Origin: UBA1672 sp033851915
GTDB taxonomy: Bacteria; Pseudomonadota; Alphaproteobacteria; Micavibrionales; Micavibrionaceae
Length of the DNA: 64,000 nt
Reading direction: 5' to 3'
Assembly: GCA_033851915.1 (NCBI GenBank)
Contig: JAWSVM010000007.1
Coordinates: forward strand, 1 to 64,000
Shown piece after piece: positions 51,990-61,566 of this stretch (position 1 is the first letter of the stretch; every line of letters begins with the position of its first letter). Both the position numbers and the translations under genes were made by a program. Under the pieces are notes generated by a model, which saw only the letters and a program-made list of their open reading frames with translations, searched no databases and was not told where the DNA came from.

Positions 51990-52724
51990 TTATGACTGTG
52001 GAACCATAATCATATTCACGCGGGGGGCGGTGTTAAAGTCTTCTTCGGGTGGGGGCGCTTTATGCCAGATTGTATGGTCTAAAAGAAAAATTTGACCGGC
52101 TGTTGTTTCTATTATTTTATCTGTTGCAGTGTGTCCGTCCTTGCCGGATGTTGACATGGTGCCTTTTCCCGTAAAGGTAAATGATAAGGTATCTTTGTCG
52201 CCCGGCTTTTGGTCGTCGGCAAGTTCGTGTGGATGGAATTCTTCAGGGTGGGCGGAATTTACCCGTAGGCTAAGGTCTATTTTTTGTTGTTCGGGGCTTT
52301 TCTTATCTCGCGTTATCGCGAATATGGAGGCTAGATTATGCAGAATATCTTGTTCTGCTCCATTTAAGCCGTCATTTTTTAAGGCATCTAGAAATGAAAC
52401 TTTGTTAGCAAGTTCGCTTGTTATGTTTTTATCTTTATTCAGGGTGTACCACATACTGTTTGCAATGTAGTCAGGCGCATTTGGGGGGGGCATCGGGGTT
52501 AGGAGTTTTAAACAGTTATCTGAGTCCAGAGCGGCTTCACTGCTGACTTTTATTATGTGCTGAGCGGCTTCTTCTAATGTTTTTATGGGGGCGGCGTAGT
52601 CGCAGATTATCCCATGTATGTTGAGTTTGGAGCGTTCATGCCATAATTTAAAATCGCCTATATCCTGAATAATCAGGATGCGGTCATCATCGGGGTGTCT
52701 GTCATTGGCTCTAAATTTTGTCAT
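51990..52724 (-). CDS. Possible double-stranded beta-helix protein (DUF1826-like)
   Basis: 244 residues. The C-terminal third resembles a cupin/DSBH metal site: HPEEFHPHE (H164, H166), a beta-rich segment, then FLLDHTIWHKAPP with H221 and APRVNMIM with R235, similar in order to DUF1826 and 2-oxoglutarate oxygenases. The N-terminal 150 residues are unmatched. Function uncertain. Confidence 0.45.
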   Translation of the reverse strand: MTKFRANDRHPDDDRILIIQDIGDFKLWHERSKLNIHGIICDYAAPIKTLEEAAQHIIKVSSEAALDSDNCLKLLTPMPPPNAPDYIANSMWYTLNKDKNITSELANKVSFLDALKNDGLNGAEQDILHNLASIFAITRDKKSPEQQKIDLSLRVNSAHPEEFHPHELADDQKPGDKDTLSFTFTGKGTMSTSGKDGHTATDKIIETTAGQIFLLDHTIWHKAPPPEEDFNTAPRVNMIMVPQS

Positions 52725-52743
52725 AGGACAGCATTTACCATAG

Positions 52744-53568
52744 TTATTTCTTCTTCCAAAGCCTTATCGTGCGTTTAAACGGGTAAGTCAGCCAGCCGAT
52801 AAAGTTTTTCTCGGGGAAGTTCTTTTGTTCCATTGGGGATAGCCCTAAGCCAGAGGGCAATTCCTCCGGATGGTAATAAGATCCAAACATAAGATCGATG
52901 AATGGAAATGCGCCGCAGAAATTCTTGTTATAGGCACTGGCGACTGTGGCGTGATGCCAACGGTGATAATGCGGTGAAGCAAAGATATAGCGCAAGGGCT
53001 TATCAAATTTCAGATCATAATTCATATGGGTTATATAGTTCATCATTTTGATAATGATGATGGCGCCGACAAAACCGATCCCTGTGAACCCGAATATATA
53101 AAGAACTGTACTGTCGAGCATTGTTGCGACGAAGATATCTATGGGATGCAGGCGGAAACCTGTTATCCATGTGATTTGCGTCGCGCTGTGGTGTAGGGAG
53201 TGGTATGACCACATATAAAAATGGGTGAAACGATGACGCCAATAGGTGGAAAAATCTAGTAAAACGGCACCAAATATGACTTGTAGCATGATGGGGAGGG
53301 ACTGTATTTGTTTATCAAATAGTTGCTCTGTTATCAGTGGTGCTAGTGTGATGTGAATAAAGAGTACCGCGATGATGGCCATCAGAGGTGCAAAGAAGAA
53401 CAGGTTTGTGAGGGCGAGAAGAACTTCGTTCTTCATATCATCTTTGAAAATACCTGTGTTTTTTTCTGCCGGTTTTATGCGTTCTATGAATGTAAAAATG
53501 ACGCCGAAAACTATGATTTCAATCAAGCTGGGAAGAGGTTCGTAAGAAAAATCTGTAAATATATCCAT
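52744..53568 (-). CDS. Sterol desaturase / fatty-acid hydroxylase family enzyme
   Basis: 274 residues, four or more membrane helices and the eight-histidine di-iron pattern: HRFTH (112-116), HSLHH (123-127) and HYHRWHH (200-206). Inserts hydroxyls or double bases in lipids. It is followed on the same strand, upstream, by two spermidine-synthase-like membrane proteins; co-transcription with these is possible but the gaps are not tight. Confidence 0.88.
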   Translation of the reverse strand: MDIFTDFSYEPLPSLIEIIVFGVIFTFIERIKPAEKNTGIFKDDMKNEVLLALTNLFFFAPLMAIIAVLFIHITLAPLITEQLFDKQIQSLPIMLQVIFGAVLLDFSTYWRHRFTHFYMWSYHSLHHSATQITWITGFRLHPIDIFVATMLDSTVLYIFGFTGIGFVGAIIIIKMMNYITHMNYDLKFDKPLRYIFASPHYHRWHHATVASAYNKNFCGAFPFIDLMFGSYYHPEELPSGLGLSPMEQKNFPEKNFIGWLTYPFKRTIRLWKKK

Positions 53569-53587
53569 GCCTTATCTTAACCCTCAT

Positions 53588-54994
53588 TTACTCGATGCTG
53601 TCTTTGTATATCGAACCTGCATCAATGCCTTCGTAATGCTTGTATATATACATAAAGTTAGCACTTTCTGTTGGGCTTTGTGACCACATATCCAGTCTGT
53701 CATTCGGGGTGCGGCGCGATAGATACGGAAAGACAGAGCGTATGGTGTTATCAATATTTTTCGTAAATAAATTGTTGAAATTAGGTGAAACAATAAAGTT
53801 CGCAATCAAGATGGCTTTATCATTCAAATGACTTTTAATTTCAAAGAAAAATTCTTGCGTTACAAGGTGTTCCGGAATGCTGAGGCCGCCAAGGTAAGCA
53901 TCAAGCAGGATGATGTCGAATTTCTTATCTGTTCTGGCAAGGTAAGCCCGCGCAGGAATGGGATAGAATGTTTTATTATCCTGTAGCTTTTCCTTTAGCA
54001 GATATTTTTCGGAAATTTCTTTCAAGTCCTTATCAATATCGAGGTAGATATAGTTGTTTTTCAAATCGTTATGCCCAAATGTAAAACCACCTGCGCCGAT
54101 AATTAAGATGTCTTTCGGCGGTGCATCTTGGGGAATTGATTTGATAACAATGCGTTCGCCAAATTCAACATATTCATGCTTTCGGCCGTTTTTGGAATAC
54201 ATAGAGGAATCATTATTATTGATGAAGAGATGAGGGGCATTGTTATCATCTTCAACTTCCATCACCATAATGGTGCTGTATTTATTATTCTTCACGATGT
54301 GAAGTGTTTCCATTACGCCTTTTGAGTTCAACATTGCGGAAAACCCGAGAATGGCGATCATGAACATTGTTGTATCACGCGTTTGTTTTTTGCCTAAAAT
54401 GAGAACTAGAATAAGTAACATGACGAACAGCAAGGTTACCGTGTGATGGACGCCAATGGTTCCCATTAGAATTAATGTGGTTAAGAGTGATCCCGTGAAA
54501 GAACCCATCGTAGAGATGAATAGCATCCGTCCGGTGATTGTTGAAAGCTTTGCGTTCGAGAAATAATTACTGACCAGCGGGATGGTTTGGCCAAGCAAAT
54601 ATATGGGCGTCACAAGAAAGACAAGACAATATATTGTGACTTTGGCGATGTTGTTTTCGACGCCCATTGCCTCCAGACCGATAAAGAAGAATTGAAACAT
54701 AAAATAGCTTAGAGCAGGTAAAAGGAAGGCGCTGGCGATGACAATATTGGAGAGTAGTTTTTTTCTGATGCTACAGAATTGCCCTTTTGAGTTTTTGATT
54801 TTGAATTGTCCGCCTGAATGATATCCAACGGCCAAGGGCATTAGAACAGCGGCAATGATAACCGATACGGAGTCAGTTCCGTTTCCAACAAAGGGAATGG
54901 TCTGGCGTATGGCCAGAAGCTCGGCAGATAGGATGATATATCCTTCGAGGGCTATAATGATGAATAGAAAAAAAGTGTTATTCAGTTTGGTCAT
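53588..54994 (-). CDS. Membrane-fused spermidine-synthase-like protein, copy 1
   Basis: 468 residues: six to seven membrane helices (1-225), then a Rossmann methyltransferase/spermidine-synthase-like domain with DILIIGAGGFTFGHND (295-310), acidic D319 (YIYLDID), and IILLDAYLGG (361-370). The usual catalytic aminopropyl DSSD is absent; LDAYLGG takes its place, so aminopropyl transfer is doubtful. Paralogue of the next gene. Confidence 0.72.
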   Translation of the reverse strand: MTKLNNTFFLFIIIALEGYIILSAELLAIRQTIPFVGNGTDSVSVIIAAVLMPLAVGYHSGGQFKIKNSKGQFCSIRKKLLSNIVIASAFLLPALSYFMFQFFFIGLEAMGVENNIAKVTIYCLVFLVTPIYLLGQTIPLVSNYFSNAKLSTITGRMLFISTMGSFTGSLLTTLILMGTIGVHHTVTLLFVMLLILVLILGKKQTRDTTMFMIAILGFSAMLNSKGVMETLHIVKNNKYSTIMVMEVEDDNNAPHLFINNNDSSMYSKNGRKHEYVEFGERIVIKSIPQDAPPKDILIIGAGGFTFGHNDLKNNYIYLDIDKDLKEISEKYLLKEKLQDNKTFYPIPARAYLARTDKKFDIILLDAYLGGLSIPEHLVTQEFFFEIKSHLNDKAILIANFIVSPNFNNLFTKNIDNTIRSVFPYLSRRTPNDRLDMWSQSPTESANFMYIYKHYEGIDAGSIYKDSIE

Positions 54995-55041
54995 TAATAT
55001 AATCGCTTTTTAATCGGCTCGTTGCTTTTCTGTTTATAATC

Positions 55042-56493
55042 TTACGGGGTCAGCTTTTTTGGCTTGTCATAGAAAACAGTGTTCTTGTTGTCTGTATAGA
55101 TATGCCCCGCGTTATAATCGATTTCATGGCGATACATATATATTGTATTGGCCATCGTTGTGTCGCTGTCACTCCATAACTTGTAGTTCTCACCGATTAT
55201 ATGGCGTGAAACATGCGGGAAGACAGAGCGAATAGTGTTATCAATATTGCGCGTGAACTGATTGTTGAAGTGAGGTGATAAAATTAGGTTTGTCACCAGA
55301 ACGGCATTGTTTTTCAGATGCGCTTTTACTTGTAGAAAGAATTCTTGCGTAACCAGATGTTCAGGAACGCTGGCTCCTCCCAGATAGGCATCAACGAAAA
55401 TAACATCGTATGTTTTATCCGTATCATTTAAGAAGGCACGTGCAGGAAGAGGCACAAATTTTTTGTTCTTACCGATAGGTTCTTTTAGAATGTACTGCTC
55501 GGCAATGGCTTTCAAATCTTCATTGATATCGACATATGTATATAGATTGTTTGAGTCATTGTGACCGAAGGTAAACCCGCCGGAGCCAATAACAAGAATG
55601 TCACGCGGGGGGGTTGCACCTGCAATGGGTGCGATGGCAACGCGTTCTACGAATTCTATATATTCAAATTTTTGACCGGCGTCATTATATTTGGAAGAGT
55701 AATTGCCATTGATTTTCAAAAGGCGATTATCATTCTTTAGAGTTCCGGCGGCAATGAGGCTGTATTGGTTATTCTTTTTTATATGATCTTTTCTTAACAG
55801 GGCGTTGGAATTAAAGCTCATCGCGAGCAGGGCGATGATGACGCTATATATAACGGGGAGCGATTTTTTGTTTTTGCTCAACAAAATGACAAGAATGGCC
55901 AACAAGACGAAATTCAGGCTGACCGTATGATGAACGCCGATAGTTGACATTAAAACCAGTGTTGAGAGTATGGCCCCAAGAAATGATCCGACGGTAGAGA
56001 AGAACAACATTTTCCCTGTGATTTGCGATAGTTTCTCTTTGGAGAAAAAGTTGCTGACCAGCGGAACTGTCTGTCCTAATAGATAAACAGGTAATACCAA
56101 GAACAGAGCGGAATAGACAAATGTTTGTGCCAGCCTGTCTTCAATACCAATTTCCGGCAGCCAGACAAAAAATGTTTTCATATATTTATAAGACATGCCG
56201 ATTAATAAGATTGTTGAGGCAATAAGTATGTTGAGGACGAGTTTTTTACGCACAGTTATATAGTGCCCGAATATTCTTCTGGGTTTGAATTGCCCGCCAT
56301 ATTGATATCCGAATGCCAACGGCATCAATACTGCGGCGATGATAATAGAGACTGTATCTGTGCCGCTGCCGACGTAGGGAATGGTTTGGCGTATGGCCAG
56401 TAGCTCGGTCGCGAGGACGATATATCCCTCTATAACAATGATAGTAAAGAGCAGTAATGTATGGTTTATTATTTTCATGAAACTCGTATCCAA
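55042..56493 (-). CDS. Membrane-fused spermidine-synthase-like protein, copy 2
   Basis: 483 residues, same architecture as the neighbouring copy: EGYIVLATELLAIRQTIP N-terminal helices, then DILVIGSGGFTFGHND, YTYVDIN and VIFVDAYLGGASVPEHLVTQEFF. The copies are similar throughout but far from identical, so duplication is old. A 72-base divergent gap separates it from the TraX-like gene. Confidence 0.72.
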   Translation of the reverse strand: MDTSFMKIINHTLLLFTIIVIEGYIVLATELLAIRQTIPYVGSGTDTVSIIIAAVLMPLAFGYQYGGQFKPRRIFGHYITVRKKLVLNILIASTILLIGMSYKYMKTFFVWLPEIGIEDRLAQTFVYSALFLVLPVYLLGQTVPLVSNFFSKEKLSQITGKMLFFSTVGSFLGAILSTLVLMSTIGVHHTVSLNFVLLAILVILLSKNKKSLPVIYSVIIALLAMSFNSNALLRKDHIKKNNQYSLIAAGTLKNDNRLLKINGNYSSKYNDAGQKFEYIEFVERVAIAPIAGATPPRDILVIGSGGFTFGHNDSNNLYTYVDINEDLKAIAEQYILKEPIGKNKKFVPLPARAFLNDTDKTYDVIFVDAYLGGASVPEHLVTQEFFLQVKAHLKNNAVLVTNLILSPHFNNQFTRNIDNTIRSVFPHVSRHIIGENYKLWSDSDTTMANTIYMYRHEIDYNAGHIYTDNKNTVFYDKPKKLTP

Positions 56494-56565
56494 GTTATTC
56501 CCAAGCTATTTGGCGTGTAGTATAGTATGTTTCTTTTTGAAAATTAAAGCGTTAAAGAGAATTTT

Positions 56566-57390
56566 ATGAGAAAAATGTTACCTAAAGAATTAACATCGTA
56601 TGATTTGTTGAAGGCATTGGCGATAATTCTCATGATTACAGATCATGTAGGGCACCACTTTTACCCCGATGAAATGTGGTTTCGAATCTTAGGGCGTCTA
56701 TGTGTGCCGATATGGTTTTTTCTGGTTGGCTTTGCCAAAACAACAGAATTACCAAAGCGACTTTGGATAGGTGGTTTGATTGTTGCCGTGTCGGGCATTA
56801 TCGCGGGGCAGTATTTACTACCGCTCAACATTCTCTTTACGATTATTGCATTACGTTATCTTCGTGGTGGTTTGGTTCGGAATGGCTTGCATTCCCCTGA
56901 TGCTTTGCGCGGGATATTCTTTATCATTCTGTTTATGGGGCTGCCGACGTCTATATTCTTTGAATACGGCACTATTTCTATGTTGTTTGTCTTGTTTGGT
57001 TACATCGTGCGCAATAAAGAAGAGGTTTATCAAACAATAGAGCCTCAATATGTAAAAATATTTGTGTTAATTTCGTTTTTCTCTTTCTTTTTGATTGAGG
57101 GGCTTCATTTACCCGCTGTTTCACCAACGCAGGCAATGGTGTTGTTCTTTGGGCTTGTTGGCGTGGGAGCGATGCTTTGGAATTTTCGTCCTGTTGTTTA
57201 TACCGATGCGCCGCACCATATGGCGCCCTCTGTTATTGCGGTAATCCAGTTTATGGGGCGCAGAACGTTGGAAATATATGTTGTTCATATCGTGGCATTC
57301 CGTGCCATTTCTATGGTTTTATATCATGATAGATATGTATTTATGGGGTGGCATTATGTGCCTTCGGGGTTGATTTCTATGTTTACGTAA
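56566..57390 (+). CDS. TraX-like membrane protein (acyltransferase 3 related)
   Basis: 274 residues with eight or more hydrophobic helices; the N-terminal SYDLLKALAIILMITDHVGHHF and PIWFFLVGFA match the TraX family, named for F-pilin acetylation. Here there is no conjugation gene nearby, so the substrate is unknown. Divergent from the spermidine-synthase-like copy 2. Confidence 0.8.
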   Translation: MRKMLPKELTSYDLLKALAIILMITDHVGHHFYPDEMWFRILGRLCVPIWFFLVGFAKTTELPKRLWIGGLIVAVSGIIAGQYLLPLNILFTIIALRYLRGGLVRNGLHSPDALRGIFFIILFMGLPTSIFFEYGTISMLFVLFGYIVRNKEEVYQTIEPQYVKIFVLISFFSFFLIEGLHLPAVSPTQAMVLFFGLVGVGAMLWNFRPVVYTDAPHHMAPSVIAVIQFMGRRTLEIYVVHIVAFRAISMVLYHDRYVFMGWHYVPSGLISMFT

Positions 57391-57563
57391 GGGGTGATAT
57401 CCAAGTGGTGGATATGTACTGTCGTACGTTGTTAAAAAAAAAATGCAAAAGGCATGCTCTTGATACTTGTCAGCGCAGGTTTGGTGTGCTAATTCTCCCA
57501 CCAGCGTTTTATATGTGAAAAATGAAATTGCGGTTGTTAGTGTAAAGAAAAGGGACTAGAAAT

Positions 57564-58172
57564 TTGACATCGTCTTCCTCAGAATCTTCGGAGCCAATCT
57601 CTTCTGTCGTGCTGACGCGTTATGCTGGTGCCCTTATCGACTTGGCGGAAAAGGCTAAATCTGTATCCAAAGTTCAAAAAGATTTCCGTGATATTGAAGC
57701 TATGATTAAGAGCTCTCCTGAGCTTGAGCGCGTTATTTCTTCTCCGTTAATCAGCCAGCAAAAACAAGAAAAAATAATTAATGACATTGCGGCGAAAGCA
57801 AAATTACAAAAACTGACAAAAAACTTTCTTGGCGTTCTTGTGCAAAACCGTCGTTTGGGCGCTCTTGTTGGGGTTATTAAAGTGTATCATAAATTAGTGT
57901 CTGCGCGCTCCGGCGATGTTTCTGTGCGTGTGCAAACCGCGCAAAAGCTGACTGCGACACAAGAAAAAGATTTTCAAAAGAAAATATCCAGTGCAATTGG
58001 CTCCAACGTGTTGGTTGAAGCTGTTGTTGCGCCGGAAATACTCGGTGGAATGATTATCACAATCGGATCTTACATGATTGATGATTCTGTCCGCCGTAAG
58101 CTGGAACGTTTGGGTTCAGCACTTAAAAAAGGTTCAAATCAAAATACAGTTAACTTGAAAGAGGTCGTATAA
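57564..58172 (+). CDS. atpH: ATP synthase F1 delta subunit
   Basis: 202 residues, TTG start at 57564 with AAGGGA upstream. VVLTRYAGALIDLAEKAK at the N-terminus, ISQQKQEKII and the C-terminal ILGGMIITIGSYMIDDSVRRKLERL are diagnostic. Links F1 to the peripheral stalk. First gene of the atpHAGDC operon; its stop overlaps the atpA start. Confidence 0.93.
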   Translation: MTSSSSESSEPISSVVLTRYAGALIDLAEKAKSVSKVQKDFRDIEAMIKSSPELERVISSPLISQQKQEKIINDIAAKAKLQKLTKNFLGVLVQNRRLGALVGVIKVYHKLVSARSGDVSVRVQTAQKLTATQEKDFQKKISSAIGSNVLVEAVVAPEILGGMIITIGSYMIDDSVRRKLERLGSALKKGSNQNTVNLKEVV

Positions 58173-59719
58173 TGGAAATTCGCGCAGCAGAAATTTCGGA
58201 TATTCTAAAAAAACAAATCGCAGACTTTGGCGCACAAGCTGATGTCGCGGAAATCGGACAGGTTTTGTCTGTTGGTGACGGTGTTGCCCGCGTTTATGGT
58301 CTTGATAATGTTCAGGCCGGTGAGATGGTTGAGTTTTCCAGTGGCGTTAAAGGCATGGCGTTGAACCTTGAAGCTGATAATGTTGGTGTTGTGCTGTTCG
58401 GTAGTGACAGTGAAATTAAAGAAGGTGATATCGTTCGCCGTACAGGCCAAATCGTTGAAGTGCCGACAGGGCCTGAATTGCTAGGTCGTGTTGTTGATCC
58501 TTTGGGTAATCCGATTGATGGTAAAGGCCCGATTAAGGCCAAATCATCCAGCCGTATTGAGGTGAAAGCCCCGGGTATTATTCCACGTAAATCTGTGCAT
58601 GAGCCTATGCAAACAGGTTTGAAGGCTATTGATGCCCTTGTGCCGATTGGTCGTGGCCAACGTGAATTGATTATTGGTGACCGTCAAACGGGTAAAACGG
58701 CTGTAGCGGTTGATGCGATTATTAATCAAAGAACAATCAATGCTTCTGATAACAAGAATGATCACATGTATTGTGTGTATGTTTCAATCGGTCAGAAACG
58801 TTCAACTGTTGCTCAGTTGGTTAAGGAATTGGAAGAGCAGGGCGCGATGGAATATTCTATCATTGTTGCTGCAACAGCCTCTGACCCTGCGCCTCTACAG
58901 TTTTTGGCACCATATGCCGGTTCTGCGATGGGTGAGTATTTCCGTGATAACGGTATGCATGCTTTGTTGGTTCTTGATGATTTGTCCAAGCAAGCTGTGG
59001 CGTATCGTCAAATGTCATTGCTTCTTCGTCGTCCTCCGGGTCGTGAAGCATATCCGGGTGACGTTTTTTATATTCATTCCCGCTTGTTAGAGCGTTCTTG
59101 TAAGTTATCAGATGAACATGGCGGCGGGTCTATGACTGCGCTTCCTATTATCGAAACGCAAGGTGGCGATATTTCCGCTTATATTCCGACAAATGTGATT
59201 TCGATTACGGATGGTCAGATTTTCCTTGAGACAGGTTTGTTCTTTAAAGGTATTCGCCCGGCGATTGATGTCGGTGCGTCTGTGTCTCGTGTTGGTTCTG
59301 CCGCGCAAATTAAAGCGATGAAACAGGTTTCAGGTACAATTAAATTGGACTTAGCGCAATATCGTGAAATGGAAGCTTTCGCACAGTTTGCGTCCGATCT
59401 TGATGCTTCAACGCAGAAGCTATTGGCACGTGGTGCGCGTTTGACATTGCTTCTTAAGCAACCACAATACAAGCCTTTGGCGGTTGAAGAGCAGGTCGCG
59501 GTTATTTATGCGGGTACAAATGGATATCTTGATGGTATTGAATTGGATCAAGTCGAAGTGTATGAACAGCGTTTGCTTGATAGCCTTCGTAGTGCAGGTA
59601 CAGAAATTCTTGCGAAAATCCGCGAAGAGAAGAAATTGGATGATGATATAGAGAGCAGCTTAAAAGCGTTCCTTGGTGACTTTACGAAATCGTTCTCTGT
59701 TGTGAAAGAGGCTGCATAA
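58172..59719 (+). CDS. atpA: ATP synthase F1 alpha subunit
   Basis: 515 residues. MEIRAAEISDILKKQI, Walker A GDRQTGKT (169-176), family signature PAIDVGASVSRVGS and C-terminal helical domain. Non-catalytic nucleotide site of F1. Overlaps atpH by one base. Confidence 0.98.
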   Translation: MEIRAAEISDILKKQIADFGAQADVAEIGQVLSVGDGVARVYGLDNVQAGEMVEFSSGVKGMALNLEADNVGVVLFGSDSEIKEGDIVRRTGQIVEVPTGPELLGRVVDPLGNPIDGKGPIKAKSSSRIEVKAPGIIPRKSVHEPMQTGLKAIDALVPIGRGQRELIIGDRQTGKTAVAVDAIINQRTINASDNKNDHMYCVYVSIGQKRSTVAQLVKELEEQGAMEYSIIVAATASDPAPLQFLAPYAGSAMGEYFRDNGMHALLVLDDLSKQAVAYRQMSLLLRRPPGREAYPGDVFYIHSRLLERSCKLSDEHGGGSMTALPIIETQGGDISAYIPTNVISITDGQIFLETGLFFKGIRPAIDVGASVSRVGSAAQIKAMKQVSGTIKLDLAQYREMEAFAQFASDLDASTQKLLARGARLTLLLKQPQYKPLAVEEQVAVIYAGTNGYLDGIELDQVEVYEQRLLDSLRSAGTEILAKIREEKKLDDDIESSLKAFLGDFTKSFSVVKEAA

Positions 59720-59722
59720 GAC

Positions 59723-60634
59723 ATGCCAAATCTAAGAGATTATCGCGACCGTATCAAATCGGTTAAATCGACAAGAAAGATTACGTCTGCCATGAAAATG
59801 GTGGCGGCGTCTAAGCTGCGTCGTGCACAGGAACAAGCTGAGGCGTCACAGCCTTATGCACGTTCTATGGCGGGTATGCTTTCGCGTCTTTCTGCTAATG
59901 TTGTTATTAATGCGGCCAGTCCGAAGTTACTTGCCGGTACGGGCGCGGATCAAAAGCACCTGATTATTGTGGTGACGGCAGATCGCGGCCTTTGTGGTGG
60001 TTTTAACACCAATGCGGTTAAGGAAGCTCGTCAGAAGATTTATGCTCTTGAAAAACAGGGTAAGGATGTTTCTATCGTTTGTGTCGGACGTAAGGGGTAT
60101 GACCTGCTTGTACGTGAATTTAGAGATAAAATAATTCATTCATTTAAAGATGTCTTTGGTAAAAAAGGCGTTGAATATGCAGAAGCGCATAAAATTTGTG
60201 AATTTGTTTTGGCGCGTTTTGAGGCCGGAGAGTTCGATATTTGTAGTTTAGTCTACAATGATTTCCGTTCTATTCTTGTTCAAGAGCCATCATCATTGCA
60301 ATTGATACCGTTTCAAGCGGTTGATGGTGAGGCAGAAGATGATGTGGATGATAAGGACGCCGAGGTGTCTAAAATTAAATCTCCTTATAGTTTTGAGCCG
60401 ACAGAAGAAGAAATTTTGGCAAAGTTATTGCCGCGTAATTTAGGTGTGCAAATTTTCCGCTCTATGTTGGATAGTGCCGCAGGTGAGCAAGCCGCGCGGA
60501 TGACGGCGATGGATAATGCAACGCGTAATGCGGGTGATATGATTGATGATTTAACCCTTCGGTATAACCGTGCACGTCAGGCTTATATTACGAAAGAGCT
60601 GATTGAAATTATTTCCGGTGCGGAAGCTGTTTAA
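59723..60634 (+). CDS. atpG: ATP synthase F1 gamma subunit
   Basis: 303 residues. N-terminal RDYRDRIKSVKSTRKIT and SAMKMVAASKLRRAQ; C-terminal MDNATRNAGDMIDDLTLRYNRARQAYITKE. An acidic insert (about 210-220) is typical of alphaproteobacterial gamma. The central rotor shaft. Confidence 0.96.
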   Translation: MPNLRDYRDRIKSVKSTRKITSAMKMVAASKLRRAQEQAEASQPYARSMAGMLSRLSANVVINAASPKLLAGTGADQKHLIIVVTADRGLCGGFNTNAVKEARQKIYALEKQGKDVSIVCVGRKGYDLLVREFRDKIIHSFKDVFGKKGVEYAEAHKICEFVLARFEAGEFDICSLVYNDFRSILVQEPSSLQLIPFQAVDGEAEDDVDDKDAEVSKIKSPYSFEPTEEEILAKLLPRNLGVQIFRSMLDSAAGEQAARMTAMDNATRNAGDMIDDLTLRYNRARQAYITKELIEIISGAEAV

Positions 60635-60653
60635 AGCAAGTGTTGAGAAGAAG

Positions 60654-61520
60654 ATGAAACATATTTTTATGCATATAAGTAGTTACCGTTATGTTTGCAG
60701 TTTAATGCTGCTGGCGTTCGTTTCTGCGTCTGTGTATTTTTCTGTGTTTTCACCTGTGCTTGCTGATGAGAACGATACGGCTGTTCATATTAATGACATT
60801 AAGTTCGAAGATCGGAAATGGGGAGAGAAGTTTCTTACTCTTCTGGATACTGGCCCTATGGTTTTAAGTCGTGATGAGGTTTTTGAGGTTGTACTACCGC
60901 CGGTGAATGACTCTCAGATTACCAAAGATGAGTTGGTTTTCTTAAAAGAGATTGAGCTGAATGAGCGTGATGAAGATACGCTCGTGCGTATTTATTTTGA
61001 AAATACAGCAGGAAGTCCACAAGAGTTTTTCGTCAAAGAAGGTCTTTTAAATATCGAGAGCTATAATACTGTCTTATTGCTTAATATGATTGATGTTGAT
61101 CACGTATATTTTATTTTGGAGCGTAAAAAGCATTTTTTACGTGCGCGTCCTTCGCAGCTTAATGAAGATCTGATTACGGCGATTCCTAACCCTGCACATG
61201 CGGCTTATCCGTCTGGGCATTCTTCACAAGCTTATATGGTTGCGTTAGTGCTTTCGGAATTTGATCCGGAGAATGCAGAAAAGTATAAGCAGTTTGCGAT
61301 TGATATTGCGCATAGACGTGAAATTGCCGGTGTGCACTATCCGAGTGATAGTGTTGCAGGACGACAGCTTGCTGTGGATATGCTCGCGCGTTTGCGTGCT
61401 GTTCCGGTATTTGAAAAGAAATTCCAAGAGGCGAAGGCGTCTCATCTAAAACCAAGTTTTTCTATGATTAGCGATGAAGAGCTCGAAAAACTGGTTAGAA
61501 TAATGAGTAAATATAATTAG
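60654..61520 (+). CDS. PAP2-family acid phosphatase inserted in the atp operon
   Basis: 288 residues from ATG 60654 (GAGAAGAAG upstream). Signal peptide or anchor (about 1-38), then the vanadium/PAP2 phosphatase triad: K158-x6-R165P166, PSGHSS (186-191) and R222-x5-H228-x3-D232. Similar to class A acid phosphatases, so it probably dephosphorylates small molecules or lipids in the periplasm. It lies between atpG and atpD in the same direction, a position normally empty. Confidence 0.85.
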   Translation: MKHIFMHISSYRYVCSLMLLAFVSASVYFSVFSPVLADENDTAVHINDIKFEDRKWGEKFLTLLDTGPMVLSRDEVFEVVLPPVNDSQITKDELVFLKEIELNERDEDTLVRIYFENTAGSPQEFFVKEGLLNIESYNTVLLLNMIDVDHVYFILERKKHFLRARPSQLNEDLITAIPNPAHAAYPSGHSSQAYMVALVLSEFDPENAEKYKQFAIDIAHRREIAGVHYPSDSVAGRQLAVDMLARLRAVPVFEKKFQEAKASHLKPSFSMISDEELEKLVRIMSKYN

Positions 61521-61566
61521 AATTTTTATGGTTTAAACACACTTCTAGTAATGGAGAGGAAGCAAA

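Noticed and set aside
57467..57495. TTGTCA-N17-TAATTC upstream of atpH as promoter
   Set aside because: The -10 matches only two consensus bases, so I do not list it as a feature; the real atp promoter is not identified.
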